64,000 nucleotides of DNA, from assembly GCA_947650365.1 (NCBI GenBank), contig OX393552.1, positions 23,161,981-23,225,980 of the forward strand. The letters run 5' to 3'. The position numbers and the translations under genes are program-made. This DNA is from Chamaelirium japonicum. Its lineage: Eukaryota > Streptophyta > Magnoliopsida > Liliales > Melanthiaceae. The notes below the pieces were generated by a model. That model saw only the letters and a program-made list of their open reading frames with translations. It had not been told where the DNA came from and did no database searches. Below, in pieces: positions 18,308-28,668 of the stretch (position 1 is the first letter of the stretch; every line of letters starts with the position of its first letter).

Positions 18308-21304
18308 TTGATGGCCAACGCCCGGCGCTGGTTTTGTCCAGTCAACATCCTGCCCATCCAGACAATGCGGCAACTCGGCATCACCGACGACCAGCTCTCA
18401 CCAAGTCAATTGGTCATTCAAGGCTTCAACCAGGGCGGACAGTCCACCGTCGGAATCATTCGTTTGAAGCTTTCCATCGGCCCGCTGGATACAACGGTCC
18501 TCTTCCACATCATCGATTGCCAGACGTCATATCGCCTCCTGTTGGGAAGACCGTGGCTGCACGAGAACGGCATCGTGGTCTCCACCTGGCACCAGTGCCT
18601 CAAATACTACGAAGAAGGCGTGGAGAGATGCATAGTTGCGGACGACAAGCCATTCAACGAGGCCGAGGCACACCTGGCCGACGCTAAGTTCTACCAAGCA
18701 AAGGGCCTGGTCGCGGAAGTTCTGCCAGCTAAAGCTCCTCGAGCCCAAAAGATTGAAGAAGTAAAGCAGGACAAGACTCCTCTTCCCGTAAATTCGGCGC
18801 CACCCTCTGACGAGGCAAGACTCAAGATCCAAGGAACGCCGAAACCTGGGCAAAGGATGCGCATCAGCTTCGAGCCAAGAGCAACGCAACATACCCCGTT
18901 GCCGATCCAAACGGTGCCTGTCCTGCGTCTCGCGCCTCAGTGGCTCCGTAAATCCGAGCGATCGCCTTCTACTCCGACAAGGAAGCTGGCCCCGTCGTTA
19001 TCTCAGGCCAATGTCATCACTCTGCAAGAAATGACGGTGCCACTACCTAGTCTGACGCAAGCTCCGAACCCGAGCAGACCTGTCGAATCAGCAGACCTCG
19101 AGCAACTCGGATTCAAACCGGAAGGGAGTTGGGGGCAAAATGCTGCCAAGTTGCTGTTCAGAGCCGGCTACAACGAGGAAAGCGCCATGGGCACACTTCC
19201 ACCAGCAGCAACTCCACCTGGGATGACGAGAACTCAAACTCGGCTGTTTCAAAACGGAGAGCAAATTCCCCCGAACCGCCGAGGCATCGGCTCCAGTCAA
19301 GCTCCGTTGGTCATCAGAACCGCAGCGAAGAAGACCTTCACCTCGAACTACATCGAGGCAAGGATGGTAGATGAAGCAGCTGAAGGATCGACAATCTCCG
19401 ATGCACTCTCTACCTACCTCAGCCATCCAGGAAGCAAAAGAAGACGACGACGGGCTCGATGCCAGGCCTTGTTCCAGAAGCAAATCAGAGGTGGTAAAAA
19501 CCGGTCAAATCGAAAACGCACGTCTGTGTTCGAAAGACTCGGGCTAGTTAAGCAATCAAAGAAGAAGTCAGCGTTCGATCGTCTGGGAATGCCAATCGAG
19601 GACTTCGTCTCAACACCCACCCACCCACCCATGGCTGCCGTCAATCATATCTCCATTACGGATCCCGACAACGGTGATACTTCTACTTCGGACGACGAAT
19701 TGCAAGATGCCCCGTCGGTCCTCGCAGAAGGGGGGCAGTCCACCGTTGATGACTCAAAGAAAGGGGGCAGTCCAAGAAGACGACGACGGCATACCTCTTC
19801 AGTGCCTAGGGCCAAATCCTTACTGTCTTGGGGGCAACCGTCTCTCATGCAAGCACTCCCTCTTCCAAACAAAGCTACGTCCCGGCACCTGCTCAAAGCT
19901 AGAGACGAACAAAGAAGCCCCGAAGTCAACCTGCTAGGCCAACCATCGGGCAAAATTGACTATTATGTCCTCTACTCCAGGCCTCCTTCGATTCCAAATG
20001 AAGAAATCAAGCCAACCAGCTGGGGATCAGAAGATGAATCGGTACAGTCTCTAGAAGTGCAAGTCCTTTCGATCAAAGAAGTGCCTTCAGTTGCAGCACC
20101 AGTTCTTCACCTTGGCGAGGAAGATCTTACTGATGAAAACACGCGGGCTATGGCGCCTCGAGGGAGAAGGCCACGACGATCAAGCTACAGGATAGCACGT
20201 CTGGCTAACCATAAGAAAAATCGGGCGACAAGAAAACTCCCCAGAAGAAAGTCCTTCAAGGAAAAGAATGAAGCTCCAGGAAAAAAGACGTCCAAAGTAC
20301 CACCGGCAAATCTGAAAAATTTCCTCCAGCAAAGCTTTCTAGAGCCAGCGACACTCCAGGAGTTCTTTCCCAATTGCTTCCTTGAAGCTGGTCAAAACTT
20401 CAAGATCTCCTGCTGCATAATGGAAGTTCACCAAGTGCTCCGGAAAGACGATGAAGAAAGCGGCATTAACATCGAAAGCATGGGGAGAAGCATCGCTGCC
20501 AACGGCAAGCTGTTCAACAAGGCTAAAGCACACCTTGCTGATGCCGAGTTTTACCAAGTGAAAGATCCCGTTGCAGAAGCTCATCCAGCAAAACCTCTAC
20601 GAGCTCAGGAAGTCAAAGCAGCTGCGAGGGACAAAAGCTCTCCACTTGCAAAACTAGTGACATCCTCCATCCAGACAGCGCACAAAGACAAAGAAGCGTC
20701 AGCATCAAGACTGGAAATTCACATCAACTTCAAATCAAGCTCGATGCGATGCATTCCGTTGCCTGCTCAAGTTGCTTCAGTCCTGCGGCTCGTACCTCAA
20801 TGGCTTCGCAAACCAGGACGATCGCCTTCCCCTCCAGCAAAGGAACCAGCGTTATCATTCTTCGGGGCCAACTTCAGCACGTCGCAAGAGATGACACTAC
20901 CGTTACGTGGTTTGTTGCACATCTCGAGCTCAACCGAGTCTTCCGGGCGCACCAGCTCTGAGCAACTTGCAATCAAGTCAGAAAACACTCGGGGGCAAAA
21001 CTCCACCGAGTCAATGTTCAAATCCAGCCGCAGCAAAGAAAGCATGGCACACATGGGATCACTACCCTCAGCTGCGATACCACATCGCCTGACAAAGACT
21101 CAAGCTCGTCTCTGCAAAAGCGGCGAACAAATCCTTCCAAATTGCCGGGGCATCGACTCTAGTCAAACTCCAGCAATCATCAAAACTCCAGTCAAGAAGA
21201 TCTTCACTTCCAACTATATTGAAGCGAAGAAGGTGGGCGACAGCTGCGAACCAGTGGCGACTCTGCCTACCAGTGGCAAGTCCCTCAAAAGGTACTTTGC
21301 CTAA
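18308..21304 (+). CDS. Gypsy polyprotein-derived ORF with retropepsin-like N-terminus and internal duplication (fossil)
   Basis: The first ~110 residues match the plant gypsy aspartic-protease region (VNILPIQTMRQLG, QLVIQGFNQGGQ, YRLLLGRPWLHENG, CLKYYEEGVERCIVADDKPF). The rest is a basic, low-similarity linker. A module of about 250 residues (from DKPFNEAEAHLADAKFYQ to FTSNYIEARM, residues ~114-360) returns at ~735-980 (from NGKLFNKAKAHLADAEFYQ to FTSNYIEAKK), so the region was duplicated. It is part of the broken element and not a host gene. Confidence 0.8.
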   Translation: MMANARRWFCPVNILPIQTMRQLGITDDQLSPSQLVIQGFNQGGQSTVGIIRLKLSIGPLDTTVLFHIIDCQTSYRLLLGRPWLHENGIVVSTWHQCLKYYEEGVERCIVADDKPFNEAEAHLADAKFYQAKGLVAEVLPAKAPRAQKIEEVKQDKTPLPVNSAPPSDEARLKIQGTPKPGQRMRISFEPRATQHTPLPIQTVPVLRLAPQWLRKSERSPSTPTRKLAPSLSQANVITLQEMTVPLPSLTQAPNPSRPVESADLEQLGFKPEGSWGQNAAKLLFRAGYNEESAMGTLPPAATPPGMTRTQTRLFQNGEQIPPNRRGIGSSQAPLVIRTAAKKTFTSNYIEARMVDEAAEGSTISDALSTYLSHPGSKRRRRRARCQALFQKQIRGGKNRSNRKRTSVFERLGLVKQSKKKSAFDRLGMPIEDFVSTPTHPPMAAVNHISITDPDNGDTSTSDDELQDAPSVLAEGGQSTVDDSKKGGSPRRRRRHTSSVPRAKSLLSWGQPSLMQALPLPNKATSRHLLKARDEQRSPEVNLLGQPSGKIDYYVLYSRPPSIPNEEIKPTSWGSEDESVQSLEVQVLSIKEVPSVAAPVLHLGEEDLTDENTRAMAPRGRRPRRSSYRIARLANHKKNRATRKLPRRKSFKEKNEAPGKKTSKVPPANLKNFLQQSFLEPATLQEFFPNCFLEAGQNFKISCCIMEVHQVLRKDDEESGINIESMGRSIAANGKLFNKAKAHLADAEFYQVKDPVAEAHPAKPLRAQEVKAAARDKSSPLAKLVTSSIQTAHKDKEASASRLEIHINFKSSSMRCIPLPAQVASVLRLVPQWLRKPGRSPSPPAKEPALSFFGANFSTSQEMTLPLRGLLHISSSTESSGRTSSEQLAIKSENTRGQNSTESMFKSSRSKESMAHMGSLPSAAIPHRLTKTQARLCKSGEQILPNCRGIDSSQTPAIIKTPVKKIFTSNYIEAKKVGDSCEPVATLPTSGKSLKRYFA

Positions 21305-21339
21305 CACAAGGTTACCCCCCTTGCCCAAAAAAAAAAAAA

Positions 21340-21402
21340 AAAAACGAACTACGTGCGACTTGATCCCTCTCAGTAGGGTACGTAGGCAACCTACAAAGGT
21401 TC
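21340..21402 (+). other. Conserved Tat/Ogre-type spacer motif
   Basis: ACGAACTACGTGCGACTTGA, then CCCTCTCAGTAGGGTACGTA and GGCAACC, resembles a non-coding motif seen in many plant gypsy elements of this type. It follows the ORF and a run of A. Its role is unknown. Confidence 0.5.
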
Positions 21403-22525
21403 AGTCCATACAAAAGAAACATCCCAAACGTCGTCCGAGAAGGCCAGCCCAGAGAAGAACAAGTGCAAATCCACAAGTCCAGTCAGCAAACCAAAAGATG
21501 ACAAGAAAGTCACAGTCCTTGAGGCGTCAAAGCAGCTCGCCCTCCGCAGCTTACACGCGCTGCAACTCCAGAGGTAAAAAAAAAACCGTCAGCTTCCGAC
21601 GCGTCGTCAGCTATGCACGCTGCTTCGCAAGCTCTGCTCCAGACATCTTCTCGGTCGCTCGAGCTTTCCCCAAATGGAACTCCAGCTTCTAAAGCGACGC
21701 ACGAGTAGCAAGTCGAAGTCCTTAAGGCGCCGAAGTGGCTCGCCCTCCGCAGCTTACACGCGCTGCAACTCCAGAGTCGCAACTAAGCCCAAGAAAGCGT
21801 CCTCTAGCGAAGACAGTCGTAAGCAATGAAGCTCGCCACCCTCCAAAGAAGGTGCGCATCTGCTCCGCAGAAAAAGAGTCGTTGCCTTGAAATCCACCGG
21901 GCTCATGCAAAAGCTCAGGCCCACCTGAAGGATGGAAACTGCCACTGAAGTCAAAAGCAGCAACCCGAAGAATGGCGGACGCATAAACAACAACCGCAGC
22001 CTTCGTGACCTCCACAACCAAAAGAACCACTGGAGCTGTCATCAAGGTCGAGATCGACAAGCAAAAGACAACCAAAGCAGTCTACTCCTTGTTGATGCTC
22101 GTGGCCTCGTCATCCTCTTCAGAACGCCCATCTCGGTGTCCTTCAAGCTGACGTTGCTACCAGAAAGGTGCAACCTCGCTAGTAACTCTAAACCCGCGAT
22201 TGACCTCATCAATAATCTAGCCAGCCTTCGTAAGGTACTCAGGGGGACGAATCTTGCAAGGATATGAAAAGTGCAAGACCGATCGAGAGGTAAGGTCAAT
22301 TCCAAAAAAAAAAAAAAAAAGGAGCCACCTTCCCTGGCCTTCAACGCCTCCGACTCATCCTCGCACCAGGCGATCGCCACCACACTCGGCTTCGTCTTTT
22401 CGCCGTGCCGTTGTCATTATGCTCCCGCACCAAGAAGACGATAACACTCCGCTGAAGAATCTTTCGGCTCCAAGCCGCCGAAGAATGCTTCGCCGCCAAG
22501 ACTGAAGCCTTCGTCATCAAGCGCC

Positions 22526-23117
22526 GCGCACCATCGCCGCCGCCGTCGACGAAAGAGGCGACACCGGGGAGACGGAGCAAGTCTCGTGCAACCCCGGGCA
22601 GCACTCTTCCGCTGACGGTCTCCAAGCATCGAAGAAGCCTTCGTCTCCAAGCCGACGGAAGCCTTCGTCTTCAAGCGATGCGCACCATCGCCGCCGCCGT
22701 CGACGAAAGAGGCGACACCGGGGAGACGGAGCAAGTCTCGTGCAACCCCAGGCAGCACTCTTCCGCTGACGGTCTCCAAGCATCGAAGAAGCCTTCGTCT
22801 TCAAGCAACGCGCACCATCGCCGCCGCCGTCGACGAAAGAGGCGACACCGGGAAGACGGAGCAAGTCTCGTGCAACCCCAGGCAGCACTCTTCCGTCGAC
22901 GGTCTCCAAGCATCGAAGAAGCCTTCATCTCCAAGTCGACGGAAGCCTTCGTCTTCAAGCGACGCGCACCATCGCCGCCGCCGTCGACGAAAGAGGCGAC
23001 ACCGGGAAGACGGAGCAAGTCTCGTGCAACCCCAGGCAGCACTCTTCCGCCGACGGTCTCCAAGCATCGAAGAAGCCTCCATCTCCAAGCCGACGGAAGC
23101 CTTCGTCTTCAAGCGCC
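22526..23117 (+). repeat. Tandem repeat, 154/130-bp units, in the gypsy fossil
   Basis: GCGCACCATCGCCGCCGCCG starts units at 22526, 22680, 22810 and 22964, with a last partial near 23117 and a stray copy at about 24862. Spacings are 154, 130 and 154 bp; the 24-bp difference is one extra copy of a CCGACGGAAGCCTTCGTC-type sub-unit. Confidence 0.9.
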
Positions 23118-23319
23118 GCACACCACTCGCGCAGCTTGAAGCCTGGCCACCGCCCGCCTATGCCGCGCCGGCGCCGCTCCACACACCCGTCGTCTGCGCC
23201 ACGTACCCATGCCGCCTACGACCTCGTCACTTCGACCCTGCGCGCCCGGCCTCCAAGCCGGCCACCGCCCGCCGCTGCTGCTGCCTCCGCAAACCAGAGG
23301 AAAGAGAAGAACCAGAGCA

Positions 23320-24205
23320 AAAAAAAAAAAAAAAAGGGGGCCCGCAGCCCTCTTCCCATCTGAGGCCGCACAAAGAAGGGGGGGGGGCCCACAGCCCCCT
23401 CCCCCCAATCAATGGTCGACAGCAAAGAAAAGGGAGGGGGACCCGCAGCCCCCCCCCTCCTTCTTCTCCGACGTAACCGGGAAGGGGGGGGGAAGCGCGC
23501 TCGGCCCGCGCGCGCCACCCCGCGCCGCCCCGTGCCCGACTCCTGCACGCCGCTCGACCGCACGCCGCGCGCCCGCGGGCCGCTCACCGCTGTCCCCGCG
23601 CCCGGCCGCCGCCGGGCCGTCGCAGCCCGGCCTCCGCTGCCACCTGCGCCGGCCCCGAGCCCGACTCGAGCCCGCGCCCGACTTGCGCACGCCGGCCCCC
23701 ACGCCCGACTCCGACGTGGCCGGCCCCCGCGCCCGACTCGCGCACGCCGCCGCCCTGCCCGACCTCCGGCTCCGCGCCCCGGTGACGGCCTCCGCCCGCG
23801 TCGCGTGCCACCTGCGCGCGTCCCCGCAAGCACCGCCCGCGCCCCGGCCACCGCCGCCGGCCCCGACTACCGCACCTGGTCGCCCAGCCCCGGCCACCGC
23901 TGCGTCCGCGCCCGCGCCCGGCCATCGCCCCGTCGGCCTGCACTCCTCGCGCGCCACCATCGCCTGCAGCCCCCGCTCCCGCACCGTACGCCGCCTGCCC
24001 GCGCCCCGGCCACCGCGCCGCTCGCAACACGGCCCGCGCCCGCCCGGACCACCGCGCTGCAGCCTCCGCGAACCAGAAGAACCAGAGAAAGAGGAAGAGA
24101 AAAGAAAGAAAAGAAAAGGAAGGAAGAGAAAAGGAAAGAAAAAAAAAGGGAAAGAAAAGAAAAGAAAAGAAAAGAAAAGGAAAAAGAAAAGAAAAGAAAG
24201 AGAAG

Positions 24206-24241
<36 letters not shown>

Positions 24242-24260
24242 AAAAGAAAAAGGGAGTTAG
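23320..24260 (+). repeat. GC-rich then A/G-rich low-complexity block in the gypsy fossil
   Basis: About 23430-24060 is extremely C/G-rich. About 24085-24250 is almost pure purine (GAAAAGAAAAG repeats ending in a long A run). A similar purine tract lies at 25375-25490. Long open frames here arise from base composition and are not called as genes. Confidence 0.85.
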
Positions 24261-25760
24261 AGTCGCCATACCTGACACGCGACGACTCCACCTCCTCTCT
24301 TTGCGCCGTCGTCACCGCTTTCGGCCACGACGACTCCGCCTCCTTCTCTCGTTAAGCCTGCGTCATCGACCTCGGCTGCGACAATCGGCCTCGCCATTGC
24401 ACTCCCACACCGAAGAAGGGGCAATAGTTCTCTGCCGAGATGCACCGTGGCCGTCCTCGCACTCCAGCCGCCCTCGTGCCACACTCGAACTCCGTACAGC
24501 GGCCACTTTCGACGTCCGTGCAATCTTTGGAGCAAAAGAGGTCCGCAACGAAGAAGATGATCGAAACCATAGCGAAGGTCTTCTCTACAAGCAAGAGCCA
24601 CAGCCAACTGCTCGCACCGGCACCCAGCTCTGCGCGCCGCACGCCGCTGGCCTCATGCCCAGCCGCTGCAGCCCTGGCCGACCCTGCCACTGCCGCTGCA
24701 GCTCCCGTGGTTCAAAAAAAAAAAAAAAAAAAAGAAGAAGAAAGAGGAAGAGAGAGGCGGCGAAGGCAACTCGCACCTCAGCCGCGCTTCTACATCCTCC
24801 CCGCCTCGAGCCTCGTCGCATCGTCGCTTCGAGCCCGCCTTCGCAACGACCGCAAAATCGCGCACCATCGCCGACAACGAAAGAGGCGACACCGGGAAGA
24901 CGGAGCAAGTCTCGTGCAACCCCAGGCAGCTCTCTTCCGACAACGGTCTCCAGAAGCCGGCAGAACCTTCGCAAAGAAGCACAACGGCGAATAAAAGGGG
25001 GTAGGGGTCCTTAAATAGACCTCCAACCCCGCCCACAAAAGGAATCAAGGACAAGCGCTCTACGATTCCTACGTGTCCAAACCCGACACGCTCTCACCGA
25101 CGCACTCGTCCTTGAGGGGGCATTTGTAGACACACGAATTTTGTCGGACCCGGACCCGACTTACATGTGCCGACGTGGATGCAAACCCGACACGCGGACC
25201 CAACTCGCTCGCGCCGACGTGGATGCAAACCCGACACGCGGACCCGACTCGCGCGCGCCGACACGGACTCGGACCCCGCCCCAAGAGGGGCCGGCCCCTA
25301 CTAGGGTCCGAACCCTATAGGGCCGGCCCTAGTGGGGACCGAACCCCATGGAGGGGCCGGCCGGCCCTGCAAGGAAAGGGAAGAAAAAAGAAAGAAAAGA
25401 AAAAAGAAAGAAAAGAAAAAGGAAAGAAAAGAAAGGAAAGAAAAGAAAAAGGAAAGAAAAGAAAAGGAAAGAAAAGAAAGAAAAGGAAAAAAATACCGCC
25501 ATGCGCGGGGGGAGGTAGCGTATGACGTCTGCACACACGCGGATCTGCGCCGATCCCTCGATCCGACGCACAAGACGAAGCGCCCGATCGCCATCGATTT
25601 CGTGCGCAAAATCCAGCCATAATTGCACCCGCCAGAAAAGGAAAACAACTAAATGTTATTCCCTTCATCAATGGATGAATAAAATCCGGGTAATTATGAG
25701 AGAGATACAAAAGGGATTTAAAATTAAAAAGTTCCCATATCTCTCTCCCCACCTCTTTAC

Positions 25761-25770
25761 CTATAAATAG
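25761..25770 (+). promoter_or_regulatory. TATA box of the gypsy LTR
   Basis: CTATAAATAG, followed 30-40 bp later by a GGGGGAAGGAAAAAATGG stretch where transcription could begin. Inferred from position in the LTR. Confidence 0.6.
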
Positions 25771-25949
25771 AGGGGGTGGGGGAAGGAAAAAATGGTCGGG
25801 AAATTGAAGACGAAACGCCAGAGCTCTGCAGAAGAGGAGACGCTTCTTCATCGACCCAAGGCTTCACGAGGCACAGTCAAGCCTGTCCCGAGGGATCGGC
25901 TTACTGAAAGTCCTCATCAATGTGAAGACCCTTGCACACGAAGATCATC

Positions 25950-26810
25950 CCTTCGACTCCGTGCACGAAGAAGAAAGCTCGGAGAAGAAGAACCCTTCGA
26001 CTCCGAAGACGCCAGAAGCAAAGGCCGGAGAAGAAGAGGAGCGGCACTACCCCGTCGTCTCCAACAAGCTTCGACTCCGATCAAGCCCAAAAGCCCGGAG
26101 AAGAAGAGGAGCGGCACTACCCCGTCGTCTCCAACAAGCTTCGACTCCGATCAAGCCCGAAAGCCCGGAGAAGAAGAAGAGCGGCACTACCCCGTCGTCT
26201 CCAACAAGCCTTCGATTCCGTGCACGAAGAAGAAAGCTCGGAGAAGAAGAACCCTTCGACTCCGAAGACGCCAGAAGCAAAGGCCGGAGAAGAAGAGGAG
26301 CGGCACTACCCCGTCGTCTCCAACAAGCTTCGACTCCGATCAAGCCCAAAAGCCCGGAGAAGAAGAGGAGCGGCACTACCCCGTCGTCTCCAACAAGCTT
26401 CGACTCCGATCAAGCCCAAAAGCCCGGAGAAGAAGAGGAGCGGCACTACCCCGTCGTCTCCAACAAGCTTCGACTCCGATCAAGCCCAAAAGCCCGGAGA
26501 AGAAGAGGAGCGGCACTACCCCGTCGTCTCCAACAAGCTTCGACTCCGATCAAGCCCAAAAGCCCGGAGAAGAAGAGGAGCGGCACTACCCCGTCGTCTC
26601 CAACAAGCTTCGACTCTGATCAAGCCCAAAAGCCCGGAGAAGGAGAGGAGCGGCACTACCCCGTCGTCTCCAACAAGCCTTCGACTCCGATCAAGCCCAA
26701 AAGCCCGAAGAAGAAGAGGAGCGGCACTACCCCGTCGTCTCCAACAAGCCTTCGACTCCGATCAAGCCCAAAAGCCCGGAGAAGAAGAGGAGCGTCATCA
26801 CCCCGTCGTC
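25950..26810 (+). repeat. 70-bp tandem array in the gypsy LTR, nested in a 259-bp higher-order repeat
   Basis: GCGGCACTACCCCGTCGTCT marks units at 26041, 26111, 26181, 26300, 26370, 26440, 26510, 26580, 26650 and 26721, with a variant at 26792. A longer spacer (TGCACGAAGAAGAAAGCTCG...) occurs at 25950 and 26209, giving a 259-bp higher-order period. A period of 70 is not a multiple of 3, yet the unit lacks stops in all three plus frames. Confidence 0.95.
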
Positions 26811-27734
26811 TTCGACTAACGCCTGCGCCATCCACGAAGAAGAAAGCCTGGAGCAGATCGTCTGAAGCGTCGCCACCCCCGTCGTCTTCATCAACAAAAG
26901 CCGACGCTACAACCGTCGCACGGAGATCGGTGCTACCCCCACCATCTTCGAAAGCATTCTTCGACCCCGATCACGCCAAAGAAGCCCGGAGAAGAAGAGA
27001 AGTCCAGTCGACACGTAAACCGTCGAAGCACCGGAGAAGGAGCCCACGTCGTTCGAAGAAGAAGATCGAGTTGACGCCAAAGCTAAAGCCAACGCAAGAA
27101 GCCAAAGCAAAGCCCCAGTAAAGCCCGCGCCAAAGCAACGCAAGTGCCAAAGCCAAGCGACTACGCCGGCCACGAGCAAAAGCACCGCACGTTCTAGCCG
27201 ATACGACGCGAAGTCCGGAAGAACGAAAGCATCGCAAGTCTCTCCCAGCTACGTCCAAGTGCAAGCGCCGAAGCAAAGCAAAAGCCAGAGCCACGCCGGA
27301 GCCAAGCCAAAGCCAAAAAGCCAAAGCCAAAGCCGACGCTAAAATCTCGATCGACGCCGCGAACCGACGATCAAGGACACCGAGGTCAAGCAAGGAACGA
27401 GGAAGACACGAAGACCGAGGAACAAAGCCGAAAACCCCCTGGCCGAGAAAGCGCGAAGCACGGAAGGGACAAAGCAACGGTGGACATTCCTTAGCCTCTC
27501 CAAAACCCTCTCCCTGTAAAACCCCTGTCCTGGGCAGCCCCTTCAGCGCTCTCGCACGAATACCACGTGGAGACGCGGATCAAAGGGATCCCCCAGAAGA
27601 TATTTCCCACAATCCCCTGATCAAAACTCGCCGCAGCCCGGACTCGCTACACTCGAGCAACCCGGGTCCCGGCCACATTTGTAATCTCGTGTGATTCGCA
27701 ATAAAGACGACCCGCGCTTTTTTCCGCGTCCACA

Positions 27735-28545
27735 GGGTTGGCTCGGGTCGGGTCGAGTCGGGTTGACACGACCCATTTGATAAACGGGTCAAGTCGGGTC
27801 AATCAGGTTATAAGTACAAACCCGAACCTGACCCCTTAAATAAACGGGTCAATCGGGTCGACCCGTTTATGACCCGAACCTGTTTAGGCCAAACCCAAAC
27901 CCGCTAACTTCGGGTTGGGTTCGGATCGGGTTGGCGGGTCGGGTCAAGGATTGCCACCCCTAGTTTGCATTACTCAAAGTGGGGCTGACTCGGATTGGAT
28001 GGGTCAGGTTGGAGGCCAACCCAAGCCCAGCCCGAGTTGTAGAACCATTAACCTGCAACCTAACCTTCAACACGTGCTGCCCAATCCATTACCAATATGA
28101 GAAAAAAATTCAAGCTCGGATTAATGAAAATTGGTGGATCGGGTCGGGTTGTGCGCGTGCAGATAACTCTTATTTTACTACTGGTCCAATGATTTGAACT
28201 TTAAAAAACAAAATATCAAGAAATTTTATTTTATTCTTAGTCTTTAGATGTCACTTACCTCCATTGTCTAATGGTTGGTGGCTCTTTGGGTTAGGAATAG
28301 AATCCATGCATGTATTTTTAAGAGTAAGAGCTGTGGGACCTATAAAGTGACATATATGTTACACTCAACTCGGTTCCGGGCTGGGGCGGGTCACCTGATC
28401 CCCTTGCCCAAATCCAACCCAAACTTAGCTCGGATTAACCTTTTCCAACTGAACCCAACATTTCCTTCAATAAAATGAGACCAAACCCAACCCAAAATCG
28501 AGTTGGGTCAGGCTCAACCCACCCGAATTGCAACCCTAACTCAAA
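27735..28545. repeat. GGGTCGGGT/ACCCGACCC-rich repeats ending TTGCCACCCCTAG
   Basis: The block at 27735-27963 is built of GGGTCGGGTCGAGTCGGGTT-type motifs and their complement and ends GGATTGCCACCCCTAG. Reversed, this is the TAGGGGTGGCAATCC end of a common plant non-autonomous (probably hAT-like) repeat. A second diverged block of the same type lies at about 28370-28545, with related motifs between. The left end directly abuts the gypsy LTR. Confidence 0.5.
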
Positions 28546-28668
28546 GTTGGAGAAAATTTTGCAGCCCTAATCCCCTAATTATCAAAAGTACAAAGTTTTT
28601 AATTGCTTGTAGAGATCTGTTCTTGATCCTTCAATTTCTCTCGGAGGTGAGGTTTCTGCATATTTTGT

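Larger units (their letters stand above)
18250..27734 (+). mobile_element. Large Ty3/gypsy (Tat/Ogre-like) LTR retrotransposon fossil, broken
   Basis: Parts in order: a protease-bearing ORF (18308-21304), a conserved spacer motif (21340-21402), a GC-rich internal region with tandem arrays (22526-23117) and A/G tracts, a polypurine tract CTTGAGGGGGCA (25111-25122), and a 3' LTR (25125-27734) starting TGTAGACAC and ending GTCCACA. This protease type (VNILP...QLGI, LLGRPWLHENG) and the TTTGTAGACAC start are known from plant Tat/Ogre-type gypsy elements. The element is broken; reverse transcriptase and integrase were not recognised and only one LTR is in the window, so it cannot be dated from LTR divergence. 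Confidence 0.85.
25125..27734 (+). repeat. 3' LTR of the gypsy fossil (2.6 kb)
   Basis: It begins TGTAGACACACG right after the polypurine tract and ends GTCCACA. A TATA box CTATAAATAG is at 25761-25770 and AATAAAG at about 27701, giving a normal LTR promoter and polyadenylation layout. Between them lies an array of 70-bp repeats (about 25950-26810). The start also holds two copies of a GACGTGGATGCAAACCCGAC-type repeat. Confidence 0.75.

Noticed and set aside
23209-25014. 601-aa Pro/Arg/Lys-rich ORF and its overlapping partners
   Set aside because: Arises from GC-rich and purine-only low-complexity DNA inside the gypsy fossil; no recognisable domain.
25950-26810. CRISPR-like array
   Set aside because: Repeats are directly contiguous without unique spacers and lie in a plant LTR.
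25792-27121. Three long overlapping plus-strand ORFs of Arg/Lys/Ser/Pro
   Set aside because: All are readings of the same 70-bp tandem repeat in different frames; kept only as an observation about the repeat.
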